Shown: one piece after another, positions 32,013 to 41,411 of the stretch | Numbering within the stretch: the first letter of the stretch is position 1 | Layout: each line of letters begins with the position of its first letter | Assembly: GCA_937871985.1 (NCBI GenBank) | Contig: CALMPB010000155.1 | Coordinates: 1-64,000, forward strand | Direction: 5' to 3' | DNA: 64,000 nucleotides | DNA from: an uncultured Burkholderiaceae bacterium | Lineage (GTDB): Bacteria; Pseudomonadota; Gammaproteobacteria; Burkholderiales; Burkholderiaceae | Position numbers and translations under genes: made by a program | The notes under the pieces: generated by a model | Seen by the model: only the letters and a program-made list of their open reading frames with translations | Database searches by the model: none | What the model was told of the DNA's origin: nothing

Positions 32013-32915
32013 ATGCTGATGCGCCATATCCGGTATTTCATCGCCGTGGCGGAGGAACTCAACTTTACCCGTGCTGCGGAGCGACTTCACATCGAACAGT
32101 CGCCTCTGTCGCGATCCATCCGCCAATTGGAGGATGATCTGGGCGTCCGGCTCTTCGAGCGTAACAGCCATGGCACCCGGCTCACCTGGGCTGGACAAGT
32201 CTTCCTCGAGGAGGCACGGCGCGTGCTGGCAGCGGTCGAGCAGGCCCGTGCCGGCGCAAGGGCCGCCGCGACCGGATACCGCGGGCTCCTGAGAATCGCG
32301 CTGTCCGACGGCATCTCGCCATCGCACTTGAGCAACCTGCTGGCTCGCTGCCGCGAAGAGTCGCCCGAGGTCGAGATTAGCCTCTTCGAAGTGACACTCG
32401 CACAGCAGTTGAAAGGCCTGAGAGAGGGCGACTACGACGCGGGGTTCGCGAAGGCGGAGCATCCGGGGGAAGGATTGCTGGCCACGCCGGCGTGGAGCGA
32501 GCCTCTGGTCGTCGCGGTGCCGGCGCGGCATCCCGCCTTGATCCATCCCGAGCTTTCCCTGATGGAGCTGCTTTCCCATCCACTGGTGCTGTGTGACCCG
32601 AACGCGTGCGCAGGATGCAGCCGGCAACTCGACAGGCTGTTGCGTGCCGCGGAATGCGAGGTCAGGATTGCCGAAAGGGTGGCGTCCCATGACCTGCTGA
32701 TGGCGCTGGTGGCGGCGGGCTACGGCCTCGGGATCACCACCCGCACGCATCTGTCCCTGTGGCGGCACCCGGATGTCGTCTCGCGTCCGTTGGCCGGTGA
32801 AGTCCCCCCGTTGACGACCTACCTGTTGCGCCGGGATGCCGAAGACTCGGTGCAGTTGCGGAGCTTCGTCGAACGATTGCGAGAAACCACGATGCCTGAT
32901 TCCGAAAAGGCGTAG
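32013..32915 (+). CDS. LysR-family transcriptional regulator
   Basis: A full-length 300-residue LysR of the CbnR/BenM-like type (MRHIRYFIAVAEELNFTRAA, ERLHIEQSPLSRSIRQLEDD). The ligand domain contains a CDPNACAGCSRQLD stretch with cysteines. Its C-terminal half resembles the HTH-less protein at 553-1176, and both families recur in this type of ICE. No obvious target gene is adjacent; the convergent neighbour is a LysE pseudogene. Confidence 0.88.
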   Translation: MLMRHIRYFIAVAEELNFTRAAERLHIEQSPLSRSIRQLEDDLGVRLFERNSHGTRLTWAGQVFLEEARRVLAAVEQARAGARAAATGYRGLLRIALSDGISPSHLSNLLARCREESPEVEISLFEVTLAQQLKGLREGDYDAGFAKAEHPGEGLLATPAWSEPLVVAVPARHPALIHPELSLMELLSHPLVLCDPNACAGCSRQLDRLLRAAECEVRIAERVASHDLLMALVAAGYGLGITTRTHLSLWRHPDVVSRPLAGEVPPLTTYLLRRDAEDSVQLRSFVERLRETTMPDSEKA

Positions 32916-33044
32916 GTAGGTGCGAGGGAGTAGGACGAGGGCCCGGACAAGACGGCAAGCTTGTTCGTTTGTCTTCATGTTGTGGCAAGCCCAATGCGGA
33001 GCATGGATAGAGACCATGATGGGTGCGCTGACCAAGCCTGTGAA

Positions 33045-33330
33045 TGTACCGCCCGCAGCGGATACAGGGACATCACGAGCAGCACGGCCATTGCGATGTT
33101 GAAGATGCGCAGGTGGCGTCGGTCCGTGAGCCAGCGGCGCGGCGTCGTGCCGAAGGCGGCCCAGACGGCGACGCTGGGAGCATTGACAACGGCGTAGAGG
33201 ACCGCGCTGGTGATCACCGCCAGCGTGCCGCCGTCGGCGGGTGCTTAGGTGGCGATGGCCCCGATGGCCATGATGGCACGTCTTGGGATCGCCTTACTGG
33301 AAGGCGGCAGCCTTCCAGAAGCCGGATGGC
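33045..33330 (-). pseudogene. Decayed LysE/RhtB-family exporter gene
   Basis: The minus strand encodes GFWKAAAFQ, then, after a frameshift, IMAIGAIAT, a TAA where an aromatic codon is expected, APADGGTLAVITSAVLYAVV, and the C-terminal signature TTPRRWLTDRRHLRIFNIAM. This is the second half of a LysE-type amino-acid exporter. The first half is missing. A SoxR-like box is upstream at 33397. Confidence 0.8.
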
Positions 33331-33396
33331 CGATCTGGGGGGCGGCCGTCTCCCGCAACGGTTGTGAGGTCTCGATCTGCCAGCGTCAGGGTTAAA

Positions 33397-33414
33397 CCTC
33401 AGATTAACTTGAGG
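33397..33414 (-). promoter_or_regulatory. SoxR-type operator
   Basis: CCTCAGATTAACTTGAGG matches the SoxR box of soxS-type promoters (CCTCAAGTTAACTTGAGG) at 16 of 18 positions. On the minus strand a TTGACC overlaps its edge, as in SoxR-controlled promoters, pointing to the decayed LysE gene. No soxR gene remains in view. Confidence 0.6.
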
Positions 33415-33553
33415 TCAAGTGAGGTGCCAGCAGCGCGAATCGGCTGTTGGCGATCGGCCACACCCTCGCCAAGTGACCTCCTCGCGTGGACCCATCGCAA
33501 GGACTGGAGAGACTGCAAACTCGGGTGCGGGTGACGACATCACCGGATGGTCG

Positions 33554-34330
33554 TCATTGCGGAGTGCGGGTGTCTCCGCTGAGTGCCGCGTCGGCGGCAT
33601 GGGTGGGCCCTGGAGCACCCGACGCATCGCTGGCGACCAGATCGAGCGCCGACAGCAGCGCATCGCCCTCGACCAGGCCGTGCAGCAGCAGCGTTCTCCC
33701 GGTCAGGCCGTCGTCAAGCCGCACGGTGGGCGTGGCGGTGATGCCGCTGCGCAGGGCCTCGTCGGCCTGCGCGCGAACGATGGCTGCGGGGCGCTCGCTG
33801 TCCAGGCATGCCTGGATGGCGGTGGTCATGCCTGGCCAGGTCAGGTCTGCCGGCAGCCCCTGGCCATCGCCCCGGGTGTTTTGGTAGAGCCATGCGATGG
33901 CATCGAAGAAAGCCTCGTGGCCTTGCGCTTCGCCTGCGCACTCGGCCACGCGGGCCAGCCGACTCGCCTCGGGATCGTGCATTGCCAGCGGCAGGTGATG
34001 CCATCGCAGGCTGGCCTCGGGATGGGCATCGATCCAGGCCATCAGCGTCGGGTAGTAGGCCTTGCAGAACGGACACTCCAGGTCGGCGTACAGCGTCAAG
34101 GTGAAGCGCGCATCCGCTGGCCCGTGGCGCCAGGGTGGGCCGGCGGGATGTGCCTGCGCGACCTCGGGACCCGTGCGCGGCGCCGGCGCACCGGGCGTGC
34201 GGTACAGGAGCCATCCCAGCAGGCCCGCAGCCAGGATGCCAGCCACCATCCAGTGCAGCCGTGGCAGGCGCCCGGCGCGTTTGCGAATGGCCTGGGCCCG
34301 GCCCGGCAAGGTGGTTCGCTTCGAGGACAT
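33554..34330 (-). CDS. DsbA-like thiol:disulfide oxidoreductase of the transfer operon
   Basis: A 258-residue membrane-anchored thioredoxin-fold protein. A basic N-terminus and one membrane helix (MVAGILAAGLLGWLLYR) are followed by a periplasmic DsbA-type domain with active site ECPFC (about residue 88-92), and the cis-proline loop ITATPTVRL. It should form or shuffle disulfides in cysteine-rich transfer proteins such as the TraU-like one. It follows the ATPase gene by 12 bp. It is the last transfer gene before the first cargo region. Confidence 0.88.
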   Translation of the reverse strand: MSSKRTTLPGRAQAIRKRAGRLPRLHWMVAGILAAGLLGWLLYRTPGAPAPRTGPEVAQAHPAGPPWRHGPADARFTLTLYADLECPFCKAYYPTLMAWIDAHPEASLRWHHLPLAMHDPEASRLARVAECAGEAQGHEAFFDAIAWLYQNTRGDGQGLPADLTWPGMTTAIQACLDSERPAAIVRAQADEALRSGITATPTVRLDDGLTGRTLLLHGLVEGDALLSALDLVASDASGAPGPTHAADAALSGDTRTPQ

Positions 34331-34342
34331 GACGCGCTCCGG

Positions 34343-37222
34343 TCATTTCGGCAGGGACAGCGGCGGCGATGCGATGCCACGCGCCTGGTCGATCTTCTCG
34401 GCCACCTTGAAGGCGGCATCCAGTTCGCCGATGCCGTACTGGCGCATGAGTTGGTAGCGCTCGGCCTTCTCTTCCGGTTCGGTCTGCGCAAGGGCCAGAT
34501 AGAGGCTGGGCGGCACGGCGCGGAACAGCACTTCCATCGACTTGGACAGGATGACGCCTTCGCTGAACTTGCCCGCCTCCTTGCGAGCGGACAGCATCAG
34601 CGCCTTCTGCGCGGCCGACAGTTCGCGAAACCGGGCGATCTTCTCCACCTCGTCGGGCGGCATCGACAGGCAGATCCACCACTCGATCATGTTGAGCATG
34701 GGCTCGGCAGCCTTGGGCAGGTCGTCGATGTTCTGCGTCGCCAGCCAGTACCACGCACCGAGCTTGCGCCACATCTTGGTGATCTTGACCACGTAGGGTG
34801 CAAGCAGCGGGTTCCTGGTGATGATGTGGCCTTCGTCGGTGACGTTGATGATCGGCCGGCCCAGGAACTGGTCGCGCTCGGCGATGTTGTTCACCGTGTT
34901 GATCAGCGAGATGTAGGCGATGGAGAGCTGCGCGTTGTAGCCCTCGCGCGCGAAGGTGGCCAGATCCACGATGGTGATGTCCGCCTCGGGCCAGGGCGTG
35001 CCCGGACGGTCGAACATCTCGCCGTCTGCGCCCTGGCAGAGCATGTCCATCGCATCGGCCATCTCCAGCAGCCGCGCGCGCCGGGCATCCGGCAGGTTGG
35101 CGTCGCGGGCGCGTTCGCGCAGCGCGTCGCGCACGTCGCGGGTCAGCACCGTGCGCGCCTGTGCCACGCAGCGCTGAGCGGCGTCCAGGATGCACTGGCG
35201 AATCAGGCTGCGGTCGGCGCGCGTCATGCGCGCTTCCTCCTTGTCCTCGCCGCCGGTGATCATCAGCCGGGCGGTGATTTCGAGTTCGCCGAGCACGTCG
35301 CGCTGGTCATCCCCGTCGTCGGCTGGATGGGTGTCGCCGTCCTCATCCAGGGCGTCGGCGTCCAGCGTCTGCACCTGGCCCGGTGTATCCACCAGGCGCC
35401 AGGCATCGGCGAATGGCGCCAGGCTCACGCCCGCGCCGGGCGCCAGCTTCACGCGATGCACGCTCAGGCCCAGCCGAGCGGCGAAGTCACCGAACAGGCC
35501 AAAGCTGTTGCCGGCCTCGACGATGAACAACCTGGGCCGGTAGATGGCCGTGACCTGGTTGAGGATGTTGTTCAGCGTGGCGCTCTTGCCGGAGCCGGTC
35601 GGGCCGAAGAGGAACAGGTGGGCGTTCATCTGCCGGTCGAGCCGGTTCAGTGGATCGAAGGTGATCGTGCCGCCGCCCCGGTTGAAGAAGGTGATGCCCG
35701 GATGGCCGGTGCCCTGGCTGCGCCCCCACACCGGCGCCAGGTTGGCCACGTGCTGCGCGAACATCAGTTGCGTGTACCACTGCCGCTTGTCCGCCGCCGG
35801 GTCGAACAGGCAGGGCAGCCAGCGCAGGTAAGTGTTGAGCGGGGCCACCTCGTCCTCTTCGCGCACCGGCTGCAGGCCCGCATTGAGCATGACATTGACC
35901 AGTTGCAGGCCGCGGGCGTCGAGCTGCGCCATGTCGCGGCCGCGCAGGTAGAACGCCAGCGTGCCCCGGTACAGCTTGTGCGCGCTGCCGATGAGGCCGC
36001 GGGCCTGCTGCACGTCCTGGCGCGCCTGTTCGCTGGCGAGCGTCTCGCCAACCGCCTTGCGGGCCAGGTGGTTGAGGTACGCCTCCAGCACGTCCTGCGG
36101 CGTGGCGACCAGGGTCAGGCACATCACCGTGTCCTCGGGCATCTGGTCGAACAGCGCGTTCATCGCATCGCCGCCCTTGCGCGTCTCGCCGGTCACGTGT
36201 CCGGTCGCGGGCGGAGAGCGCAGGCGGTCCATGACGATGGCCCGGTGCGGCATGCCGTCGAAGAACCACAGGCCGTTGGCGACATCCGAGCGCGGCTGGC
36301 CGAAGAACAGGCGTTGCGCGAAGTCGCCGCTGGCCAGTTCGATCTCGCCCTCTTCCCGTTCCTCCGGGTAGCGGGCCAGCGCGTAGAAGCGTTCCCGGTC
36401 TTCGGCCGTGCTGCCCAGCGCGCCGGGATTCGGGTTGAACCAGCGCAGCAGCCAGTCGTGGATGTCCGCCGCGCCAAGGCGCCGGGCCTTGACGCCAGCA
36501 TTCGCCAGGCCGCCGACCAGGCGGTCGCAAATCGTCGCCAGGGCCTGCTCGGGCGATTGCCCCCGCCGGGCCAATGCGGCGTCCGGGGTGCGCCGATAAA
36601 CCACCATGCGCACGCGCCGGGTCTGGCCGCGCCACGGCAGGCGTGTGACCGTGGTGTCCTCGAACAGGCCGCCCGGCTTGGCGATCGCGCGCAGGTGGTG
36701 ACCGAAGAAGCGCAGATAGAACTCACTGAACGCGCTGCCCTGCGCGCGTGGATGCAGGTACGCCCCCAGCGTGCGCAGGTAGTGGTCCCAATAGGCTTCG
36801 TCCTGCGCATAGAGCTGCACCACCCACGGGTTCTCGTCCAGTTCGTCAAAGGAGTCCTGCAGCGCGTTCTCCAGGGCATCGCGGGCCTGCCACAGCCAGG
36901 CGGTCTCGCGCCCTTCGGTACCGATCGGCTGCAACTCGAAGAACGCCGCCACCGATTGGCCATCTTCGAGCAGCATGCACCTCGTGGCCGGCAGGTACTC
37001 GACCCAGGGCAGCAGGTCGGCGAAGGACGGCGCCACGTCGTAGAGCGCCGCGTGGTCGGCCCGCGTCGCGGGTCGCCGATGGTGCCGCCCAGGGGCGGCG
37101 CCAGGTGCCGCGATGCCGTGCGCGGCAAGGCGGGCGACATGCTGCGTCCAGGCGTCCGGCTCGATGTCGGCCTGGACTGGCCTGGGGGCCGGACGACGCG
37201 GCCACGGCAGTCTCCAGCCCAT
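34343..37222 (-). CDS. Conjugative transfer ATPase, PFL_4706 family (TraC/VirB4-like, TIGR03744)
   Basis: A 959-residue ATPase that energises pilus assembly and substrate transfer. An N-terminal VirB4/TraC-type domain is followed by a RecA-like motor: Walker A FLFGPTGSGKSATLNN near residue 540, Walker B-like INVTDEGHIITRN near 790. Length is normal for the family. Its ATG overlaps the stop of the lipoprotein gene (ATGA). It is the largest transfer protein in the window. Confidence 0.92.
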   Translation of the reverse strand: MGWRLPWPRRPAPRPVQADIEPDAWTQHVARLAAHGIAAPGAAPGRHHRRPATRADHAALYDVAPSFADLLPWVEYLPATRCMLLEDGQSVAAFFELQPIGTEGRETAWLWQARDALENALQDSFDELDENPWVVQLYAQDEAYWDHYLRTLGAYLHPRAQGSAFSEFYLRFFGHHLRAIAKPGGLFEDTTVTRLPWRGQTRRVRMVVYRRTPDAALARRGQSPEQALATICDRLVGGLANAGVKARRLGAADIHDWLLRWFNPNPGALGSTAEDRERFYALARYPEEREEGEIELASGDFAQRLFFGQPRSDVANGLWFFDGMPHRAIVMDRLRSPPATGHVTGETRKGGDAMNALFDQMPEDTVMCLTLVATPQDVLEAYLNHLARKAVGETLASEQARQDVQQARGLIGSAHKLYRGTLAFYLRGRDMAQLDARGLQLVNVMLNAGLQPVREEDEVAPLNTYLRWLPCLFDPAADKRQWYTQLMFAQHVANLAPVWGRSQGTGHPGITFFNRGGGTITFDPLNRLDRQMNAHLFLFGPTGSGKSATLNNILNQVTAIYRPRLFIVEAGNSFGLFGDFAARLGLSVHRVKLAPGAGVSLAPFADAWRLVDTPGQVQTLDADALDEDGDTHPADDGDDQRDVLGELEITARLMITGGEDKEEARMTRADRSLIRQCILDAAQRCVAQARTVLTRDVRDALRERARDANLPDARRARLLEMADAMDMLCQGADGEMFDRPGTPWPEADITIVDLATFAREGYNAQLSIAYISLINTVNNIAERDQFLGRPIINVTDEGHIITRNPLLAPYVVKITKMWRKLGAWYWLATQNIDDLPKAAEPMLNMIEWWICLSMPPDEVEKIARFRELSAAQKALMLSARKEAGKFSEGVILSKSMEVLFRAVPPSLYLALAQTEPEEKAERYQLMRQYGIGELDAAFKVAEKIDQARGIASPPLSLPK

Positions 37223-37653
37223 CAGTAGTCCTCCAGCCGCTCGCCGGGCATCGCGTACTGCACGCGCTGGTAGAGCGGGAAGACGGTGCTGTAGCCGGGC
37301 ACCGGTACCGGGTCGGTGCCGGCCAGGTGCGGAAAGACGTACATCACCAGATCGGGGTTCGGCAGTCGATGGAACTGTCGCTGGATCTCGTTCGCTGCCG
37401 TGCGGGTGTAGGCCGCGTTCCGGGCGGGCGCCGCGAGGGTGTCGGCGTCGGTCAGCGGGCGGCGCAGGTCCTGCCGTACGTCGAGCAGCAGGCGGCCGGC
37501 CTGGCCTCCGCTATGGCCGCCAGTCTCGTGCTGCCAGATGTCCAGCATGGTGTGCTCGCCCCGGGGCAGCAGCTTTTCCGAGCTGGTGGCACAACCCGCG
37601 AGAACGGCGGCGGCGAGCAGGACAAGGGGGCGGTCAATCCAGGTCCGACGCAT
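37222..37653 (-). CDS. Conjugative transfer region lipoprotein (TIGR03751)
   Basis: A 143-residue lipoprotein with signal peptide and lipobox LLAAAVLAGC (cleavage before Cys20). It corresponds to TraV-like small lipoproteins of the pilus core complex. Its start lies inside the end of the TraB-like gene (20-bp overlap) and its stop overlaps the ATPase start. Confidence 0.88.
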   Translation of the reverse strand: MRRTWIDRPLVLLAAAVLAGCATSSEKLLPRGEHTMLDIWQHETGGHSGGQAGRLLLDVRQDLRRPLTDADTLAAPARNAAYTRTAANEIQRQFHRLPNPDLVMYVFPHLAGTDPVPVPGYSTVFPLYQRVQYAMPGERLEDY

Positions 37654-39052
37654 GCACTTCTCCCATGAGGTGATTCACCCGGCGCCCCTTGGCGTCGTGG
37701 TCGATGGCGATCGGCTGCTCCAGGTGCACGGCCACCCTGGCGCCGGGCTGCACGTAGACCGCAGCGAAGGCCTGGCCGTAGAGCTTGTTGACCCAGTCGG
37801 CCATGTCGCGCACGCCACCGGCCAGGATGCGGCCCATGGCCTCGTTGCCCGAAATGCCGACCGTGCCCAGCGAACCGTTGTTGTTGGCGACCACGGCCAC
37901 GCTGCCGTTGTCGGACTTGATGAGCGAGGCGGCGCCCGCGCCGGCCGCGGTGATCAACGCCTGCGATCCCAGGTACTGCTGGGCATTGCTGCGGCGCTCG
38001 CCCGAGACGCACGGGATGCCGTAGGGATCGCTGATCCAGCCCAGGCCATCCAGCAGACTGGTGCTGTTCTGGCTTCGACTGCGCTTGCCGTCGTCCTCCG
38101 GCACCGTGCGGATGGTGCCGTCGCTGAACACGAAGGTGATGGAACGGACCTGCCCACGCACGCACGAGAGCGTCCAGTCGCCCGAGGCCGTACCGCTCAC
38201 CACCGCACCGGCCACGTCGGGAATCTCGATCCCGTTGGCCGCCAGGTTGTCGGCCCCGATCAGCACCTTGAAGGGGAACGGGTCGTTGACGGTGCCGTCG
38301 ATGGGAATGCGCCCGATCAGCGCGGTCATGGCGACCGAGCCCATCAGCGTGGCATTGGCGGGCACCGTATAGACCGCCTGGGCGGTGCCGCCAACGGCTT
38401 GCGCCGTCCTGTCGCTGACGGCCTCCGCCGCAGCCGACAGCTCCGGCGAGGCCGGGCCGAAGCTGGAGGGAAAGGCGGGCAAGCGCAGGCTGCTCGAACC
38501 GCCCTTCGGATCGGGCCGGGCGTCAGCCGGTTCGATCCAGCGCATGCCGCCATCCGTGAGCGGTCCGCCGTCATGCCCGTCCAGTCCAAGGCCGATCGGC
38601 AGGTCGGCGGCATCGCCCTTGCCGGCCAGCCCGTCCAGGCGGCGCTGCAATTCCTGCATCAGTCCTTGCGTCTGCTGCCGGTCGCTGGCGGCCTGGGTTC
38701 GTTCCTGCTCCATGCGGCGGCGTTCGCTGTCGAGGGCGTTCTGGATGCGCTGGTCGATCGCACCCTCGCGGGTACGCAGGCGCTCGTTCTCCGCCTTGTG
38801 CTGGCGGTTGTCGCTCAGCGCGGCCTGCAACTCGGTGCGGAGCTGCTTGACCTGCGCGACCAGGGTAGCGACGGTATCGCGCGGGGTGTCGCCCGCGATG
38901 CCGAGCGCCTTCATTTCTTCGGGAGTGAGCTGCCCCGGGACATCCTGCTTGCCAGGTGCAGCGTCACTGCCTGAGAACAGCCTGGCACCGACGAACACCA
39001 GCAACAATGCCATCGGAATCAGCAGCCACTTCAACAGGGGATTACTCCTCAT
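37634..39052 (-). CDS. TraB-like core protein, PFL_4705 family (TIGR03752)
   Basis: A 472-residue protein with an N-terminal membrane anchor (LLKWLLIPMALLLVFVGARL), a long coiled-coil stretch (about 70-150, VAQVKQLRTELQAAL onward) and a C-terminal periplasmic beta-domain like TraB/VirB10 (TLMGSVAMTALIGRIPIDG, FVFSDGTIRT). It spans the envelope in the transfer channel. The start MRSNPLLK was taken, because the frame upstream to 39100 overlaps the TraK-like gene. Confidence 0.88.
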   Translation of the reverse strand: MRSNPLLKWLLIPMALLLVFVGARLFSGSDAAPGKQDVPGQLTPEEMKALGIAGDTPRDTVATLVAQVKQLRTELQAALSDNRQHKAENERLRTREGAIDQRIQNALDSERRRMEQERTQAASDRQQTQGLMQELQRRLDGLAGKGDAADLPIGLGLDGHDGGPLTDGGMRWIEPADARPDPKGGSSSLRLPAFPSSFGPASPELSAAAEAVSDRTAQAVGGTAQAVYTVPANATLMGSVAMTALIGRIPIDGTVNDPFPFKVLIGADNLAANGIEIPDVAGAVVSGTASGDWTLSCVRGQVRSITFVFSDGTIRTVPEDDGKRSRSQNSTSLLDGLGWISDPYGIPCVSGERRSNAQQYLGSQALITAAGAGAASLIKSDNGSVAVVANNNGSLGTVGISGNEAMGRILAGGVRDMADWVNKLYGQAFAAVYVQPGARVAVHLEQPIAIDHDAKGRRVNHLMGEVHASDLD

Positions 39053-39929
39053 CGGACGTCCTCCCCGCAGCGGCGGCCGGCGGCAGGTTCGTGCCGGCAT
39101 CGATGGGACTGAGCACCGGCATCAGCGACTCGGCCAGGCCACGGCCGCGCGTGACCAGGTAGACCACCGTGGTGTCGGTCGAAGCGCCCGCCGGCCCCAG
39201 GTCGGGATGCTGGAAGGTCGCGGCCACGAAGTCGCCTTGCAGCACCCTTGGATCGAGATCGATACGGTGAGGCGAGGTGTTGGTCAGGCGCACCGCGGTG
39301 ACCCACTGGTCTTCGAGTCGCCAGGCCGCCAGCGCCCGCGCCTTGAGCGGCAGCGTCGGCAGCAGTGTGTCCAGCGCGAGCGGGCGCCGCAGCGGCACGC
39401 GCCCGATGCCGGCCACGGGCTCGACGGTGCGCAGCGGTGCGTAAAGGTTCTGCGCCGCGTAGCGCGTCAGGACAACGGTTATCGGCGTCTGCCGACGCCT
39501 GGCGGGTTGCGCTGCCTGGGCTGGTCCGGCGGCGGTGTCACCGCTGGCATCCTCGGCGGCGTCCTGCAGGACGATGCGTACAGGCTCCAGCGGCTGCTCG
39601 CCTTCCCGGGCGTCTGTCGCTGCGATGTCCACCAGCACGATGGCGCCGGATTCCACGTCCTGCAGTTGCAGCCGCGTCGGCGCGATGGCCTCGCTGGCGC
39701 GCAGGTAGATGGCTCCACCCGCGCTCTGCACGCGCAGCCGCTCGCCCAGGATCGGGGGCAGGCCGACACGCACGTTGCGGTCGATGAAGACCACGCGCTC
39801 CTGGCCGACGACCAGCGGGACGGCCAGCGGCAGCCGCTGCCAGCGCAGGATCTCGATGGCATGGCTGTCCGGCACCAGGCCGAAGCCAAGGGCCAGGCTC
39901 GCCACGATGGTGAAGACGTGGTGTTTCAT
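39042..39929 (-). CDS. TraK-like protein, PFL_4704 family (TIGR03749)
   Basis: A 295-residue secreted protein: signal peptide (FTIVASLALGFGLVPDSHA) and a mature part with beta-rich segments (LAVPLVVGQERVVFIDRNVR) typical of TraK/VirB9-like secretin-related proteins. It is part of the outer-membrane core complex. The start is in an ATGA overlap with the TraE-like gene. Confidence 0.88.
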   Translation of the reverse strand: MKHHVFTIVASLALGFGLVPDSHAIEILRWQRLPLAVPLVVGQERVVFIDRNVRVGLPPILGERLRVQSAGGAIYLRASEAIAPTRLQLQDVESGAIVLVDIAATDAREGEQPLEPVRIVLQDAAEDASGDTAAGPAQAAQPARRRQTPITVVLTRYAAQNLYAPLRTVEPVAGIGRVPLRRPLALDTLLPTLPLKARALAAWRLEDQWVTAVRLTNTSPHRIDLDPRVLQGDFVAATFQHPDLGPAGASTDTTVVYLVTRGRGLAESLMPVLSPIDAGTNLPPAAAAGRTSDEE

Positions 39930-40615
39930 GGGTTGCCTCCCTGCGAAAGGCCGCCGCCGGGCGTGCCGGACGGAGGCACTGCCGGCGACGGTGCCTCGAT
40001 CCGCTGCGGCGCGCCGTCATAGCAGTCCAGCGCAAGGCCGAAGGGGTTGTGCTGGGGATCGACGTCCAGCCGCACCACTTTCAGCGGATAGCGCACCAGG
40101 GCCCGCTTGACCTGCTCGGCGCCGTAGTACTCGTCCGCGCTGACATCGAGCGTGACGATCCAGTCGCGGCTGGAAACCGTCTTTACCCGCATCGTGGGGT
40201 TGTCGCCAAAGCCGCGCCCCGGAATCTCGTAGATGCCGCGCACCCGCTGGCGCAATTCGCCACTGCTGCGCCGGTGCTCGTAGTCCTGGCGCAGGAAGGC
40301 CTGGCAGGCCGGTGTGAAATAGGCCGACAGCGCATGGAGGTTGCGCGGGTAGTCCTGCTCACCATCCGTCGGCCAGCGCTGGACCTGCTGCCAGACGTAG
40401 AAGGCGAACGCATAGACATTCTCGGGCGGCACATCCCACCAGGCGCGGGTGCTCCCCGAGCGCAGATCGGGGGGTACGTGGATCGTCAGTTGCCTAGGTG
40501 CACTCCACCAGCCGAAACCGAGCAGCAGCGCCACCACGAACAACGCACCTGCGCCCAGGCGCAGCGTGCGCACATGGGCCTGCAGGTGATGGACTTCGTT
40601 CCTGAAACGGCTCAT
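39926..40615 (-). CDS. TraE-like protein, PFL_4703 family (TIGR03746)
   Basis: A 229-residue bitopic protein with one N-terminal membrane helix (LGAGALFVVALLLGFGWWSA) and a VirB8-like periplasmic domain (DYPRNLHALSAYFTPACQAF, ... SSRDWIVTLDVSADEYYGAE). Acts in pilus assembly. ATG 40615 overlaps the upstream gene's stop (ATGA); the frame to 40726 is not used. Confidence 0.9.
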   Translation of the reverse strand: MSRFRNEVHHLQAHVRTLRLGAGALFVVALLLGFGWWSAPRQLTIHVPPDLRSGSTRAWWDVPPENVYAFAFYVWQQVQRWPTDGEQDYPRNLHALSAYFTPACQAFLRQDYEHRRSSGELRQRVRGIYEIPGRGFGDNPTMRVKTVSSRDWIVTLDVSADEYYGAEQVKRALVRYPLKVVRLDVDPQHNPFGLALDCYDGAPQRIEAPSPAVPPSGTPGGGLSQGGNP

Positions 40616-41022
40616 GAGGCGGCTGCTCCGCGTGAGCGCCGGGTGGTCCAGTACCCCGAACGCGTGATGAGACGGTGCCCACCGAGCCAGGGCGCTGCCA
40701 GCGGATGGCGCAGCGCCAGGCGCCACTGCAGTTGCCGGTACAGCCAGGTGTCCGGGCGGCCGCGCTTCTGCCGGCGCAGGAAGCCGCCACCACCGAACAC
40801 GCCAGCCGCCACGCCGGCCACGATCAGGGTCGGCACCATGGCGACGCTGTGCGTGGCCCAGGCCAGCGGCACGCCGGCGATGAACCCCGCCGCCGCGGAC
40901 AGACCGGCGCAGATCCAGAGCTCGTCGGCGGTCAGGCCCCCCACCACCACGGGCTGGCGGTTCAGCCTGTGCGGCAGGAAGGTCACCAACCCGTCACGCG
41001 CGATATCGTTCAAGGCCGTCAT
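40612..41022 (-). CDS. TraL-like membrane protein (TIGR03750, DUF3487)
   Basis: A 136-residue inner-membrane protein with two helices (DELWICAGLSAAAGFIAGVP and VPTLIVAGVAAGVFGGGGF) and a basic C-terminus (RRQKRGRPDTWLYRQLQWRL). It occupies the TraL position of F-type systems and is typical of this ICE family. Confidence 0.88.
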   Translation of the reverse strand: MTALNDIARDGLVTFLPHRLNRQPVVVGGLTADELWICAGLSAAAGFIAGVPLAWATHSVAMVPTLIVAGVAAGVFGGGGFLRRQKRGRPDTWLYRQLQWRLALRHPLAAPWLGGHRLITRSGYWTTRRSRGAAAS

Positions 41023-41028
41023 CGCCGC

Positions 41029-41388
41029 TCAGAGCACGCCGGTGGCCTTGGTCAGCAGCCAGATGCCGACCACCAGCAGGATCGCACCCACGGCCACGGT
41101 GAGTCCGAACTGGCCCCAGGTGGCGCGACCGGTATGGATTTCCGAGTAGCGCGTATAGGCGTGGTAGCACACGCCGACGAACATCGAGGCGACCACCAGC
41201 AGCGCAATCAGCAGCACGATGTCGTAGCCGTAGTTCTGCAGCGTCTGCATGATGCCGCTGCCCTGGCCGCGCGAGGGGTCCTCGATGGTCGGCAGGCCCT
41301 GCGCCCGTGCCGCCAATGGCAAGCCCATCAGCGCCAGCGACGCGAGGATGGTGGTGGCAGCGCGATGGGGAATCGAATGGGTCTTCAT
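41029..41388 (-). CDS. Conjugative transfer region protein TIGR03745 (pilin-like)
   Basis: A 119-residue exported membrane protein. Signal peptide (ILASLALMGLPLAARAQ) followed by two membrane helices (IVLLIALLVVASMFVGVCYH; GLTVAVGAILLVVGIWLL), the layout of TraA/VirB2-type pilins. It is the best pilin candidate in the operon. The start at 41388 was chosen by the signal peptide; the frame to 41691 is a shadow of the next genes. Confidence 0.87.
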   Translation of the reverse strand: MKTHSIPHRAATTILASLALMGLPLAARAQGLPTIEDPSRGQGSGIMQTLQNYGYDIVLLIALLVVASMFVGVCYHAYTRYSEIHTGRATWGQFGLTVAVGAILLVVGIWLLTKATGVL

Positions 41389-41411
41389 GGCGGTAGGGCC
41401 TTTCGTGGTGG

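Noticed and set aside
33419..37228. 1269-residue plus-strand open frame
   Set aside because: It is antisense to the VirB4-like ATPase and DsbA-like genes, has no family motif and arises from high GC; the minus-strand genes have complete Walker and CPFC motifs.
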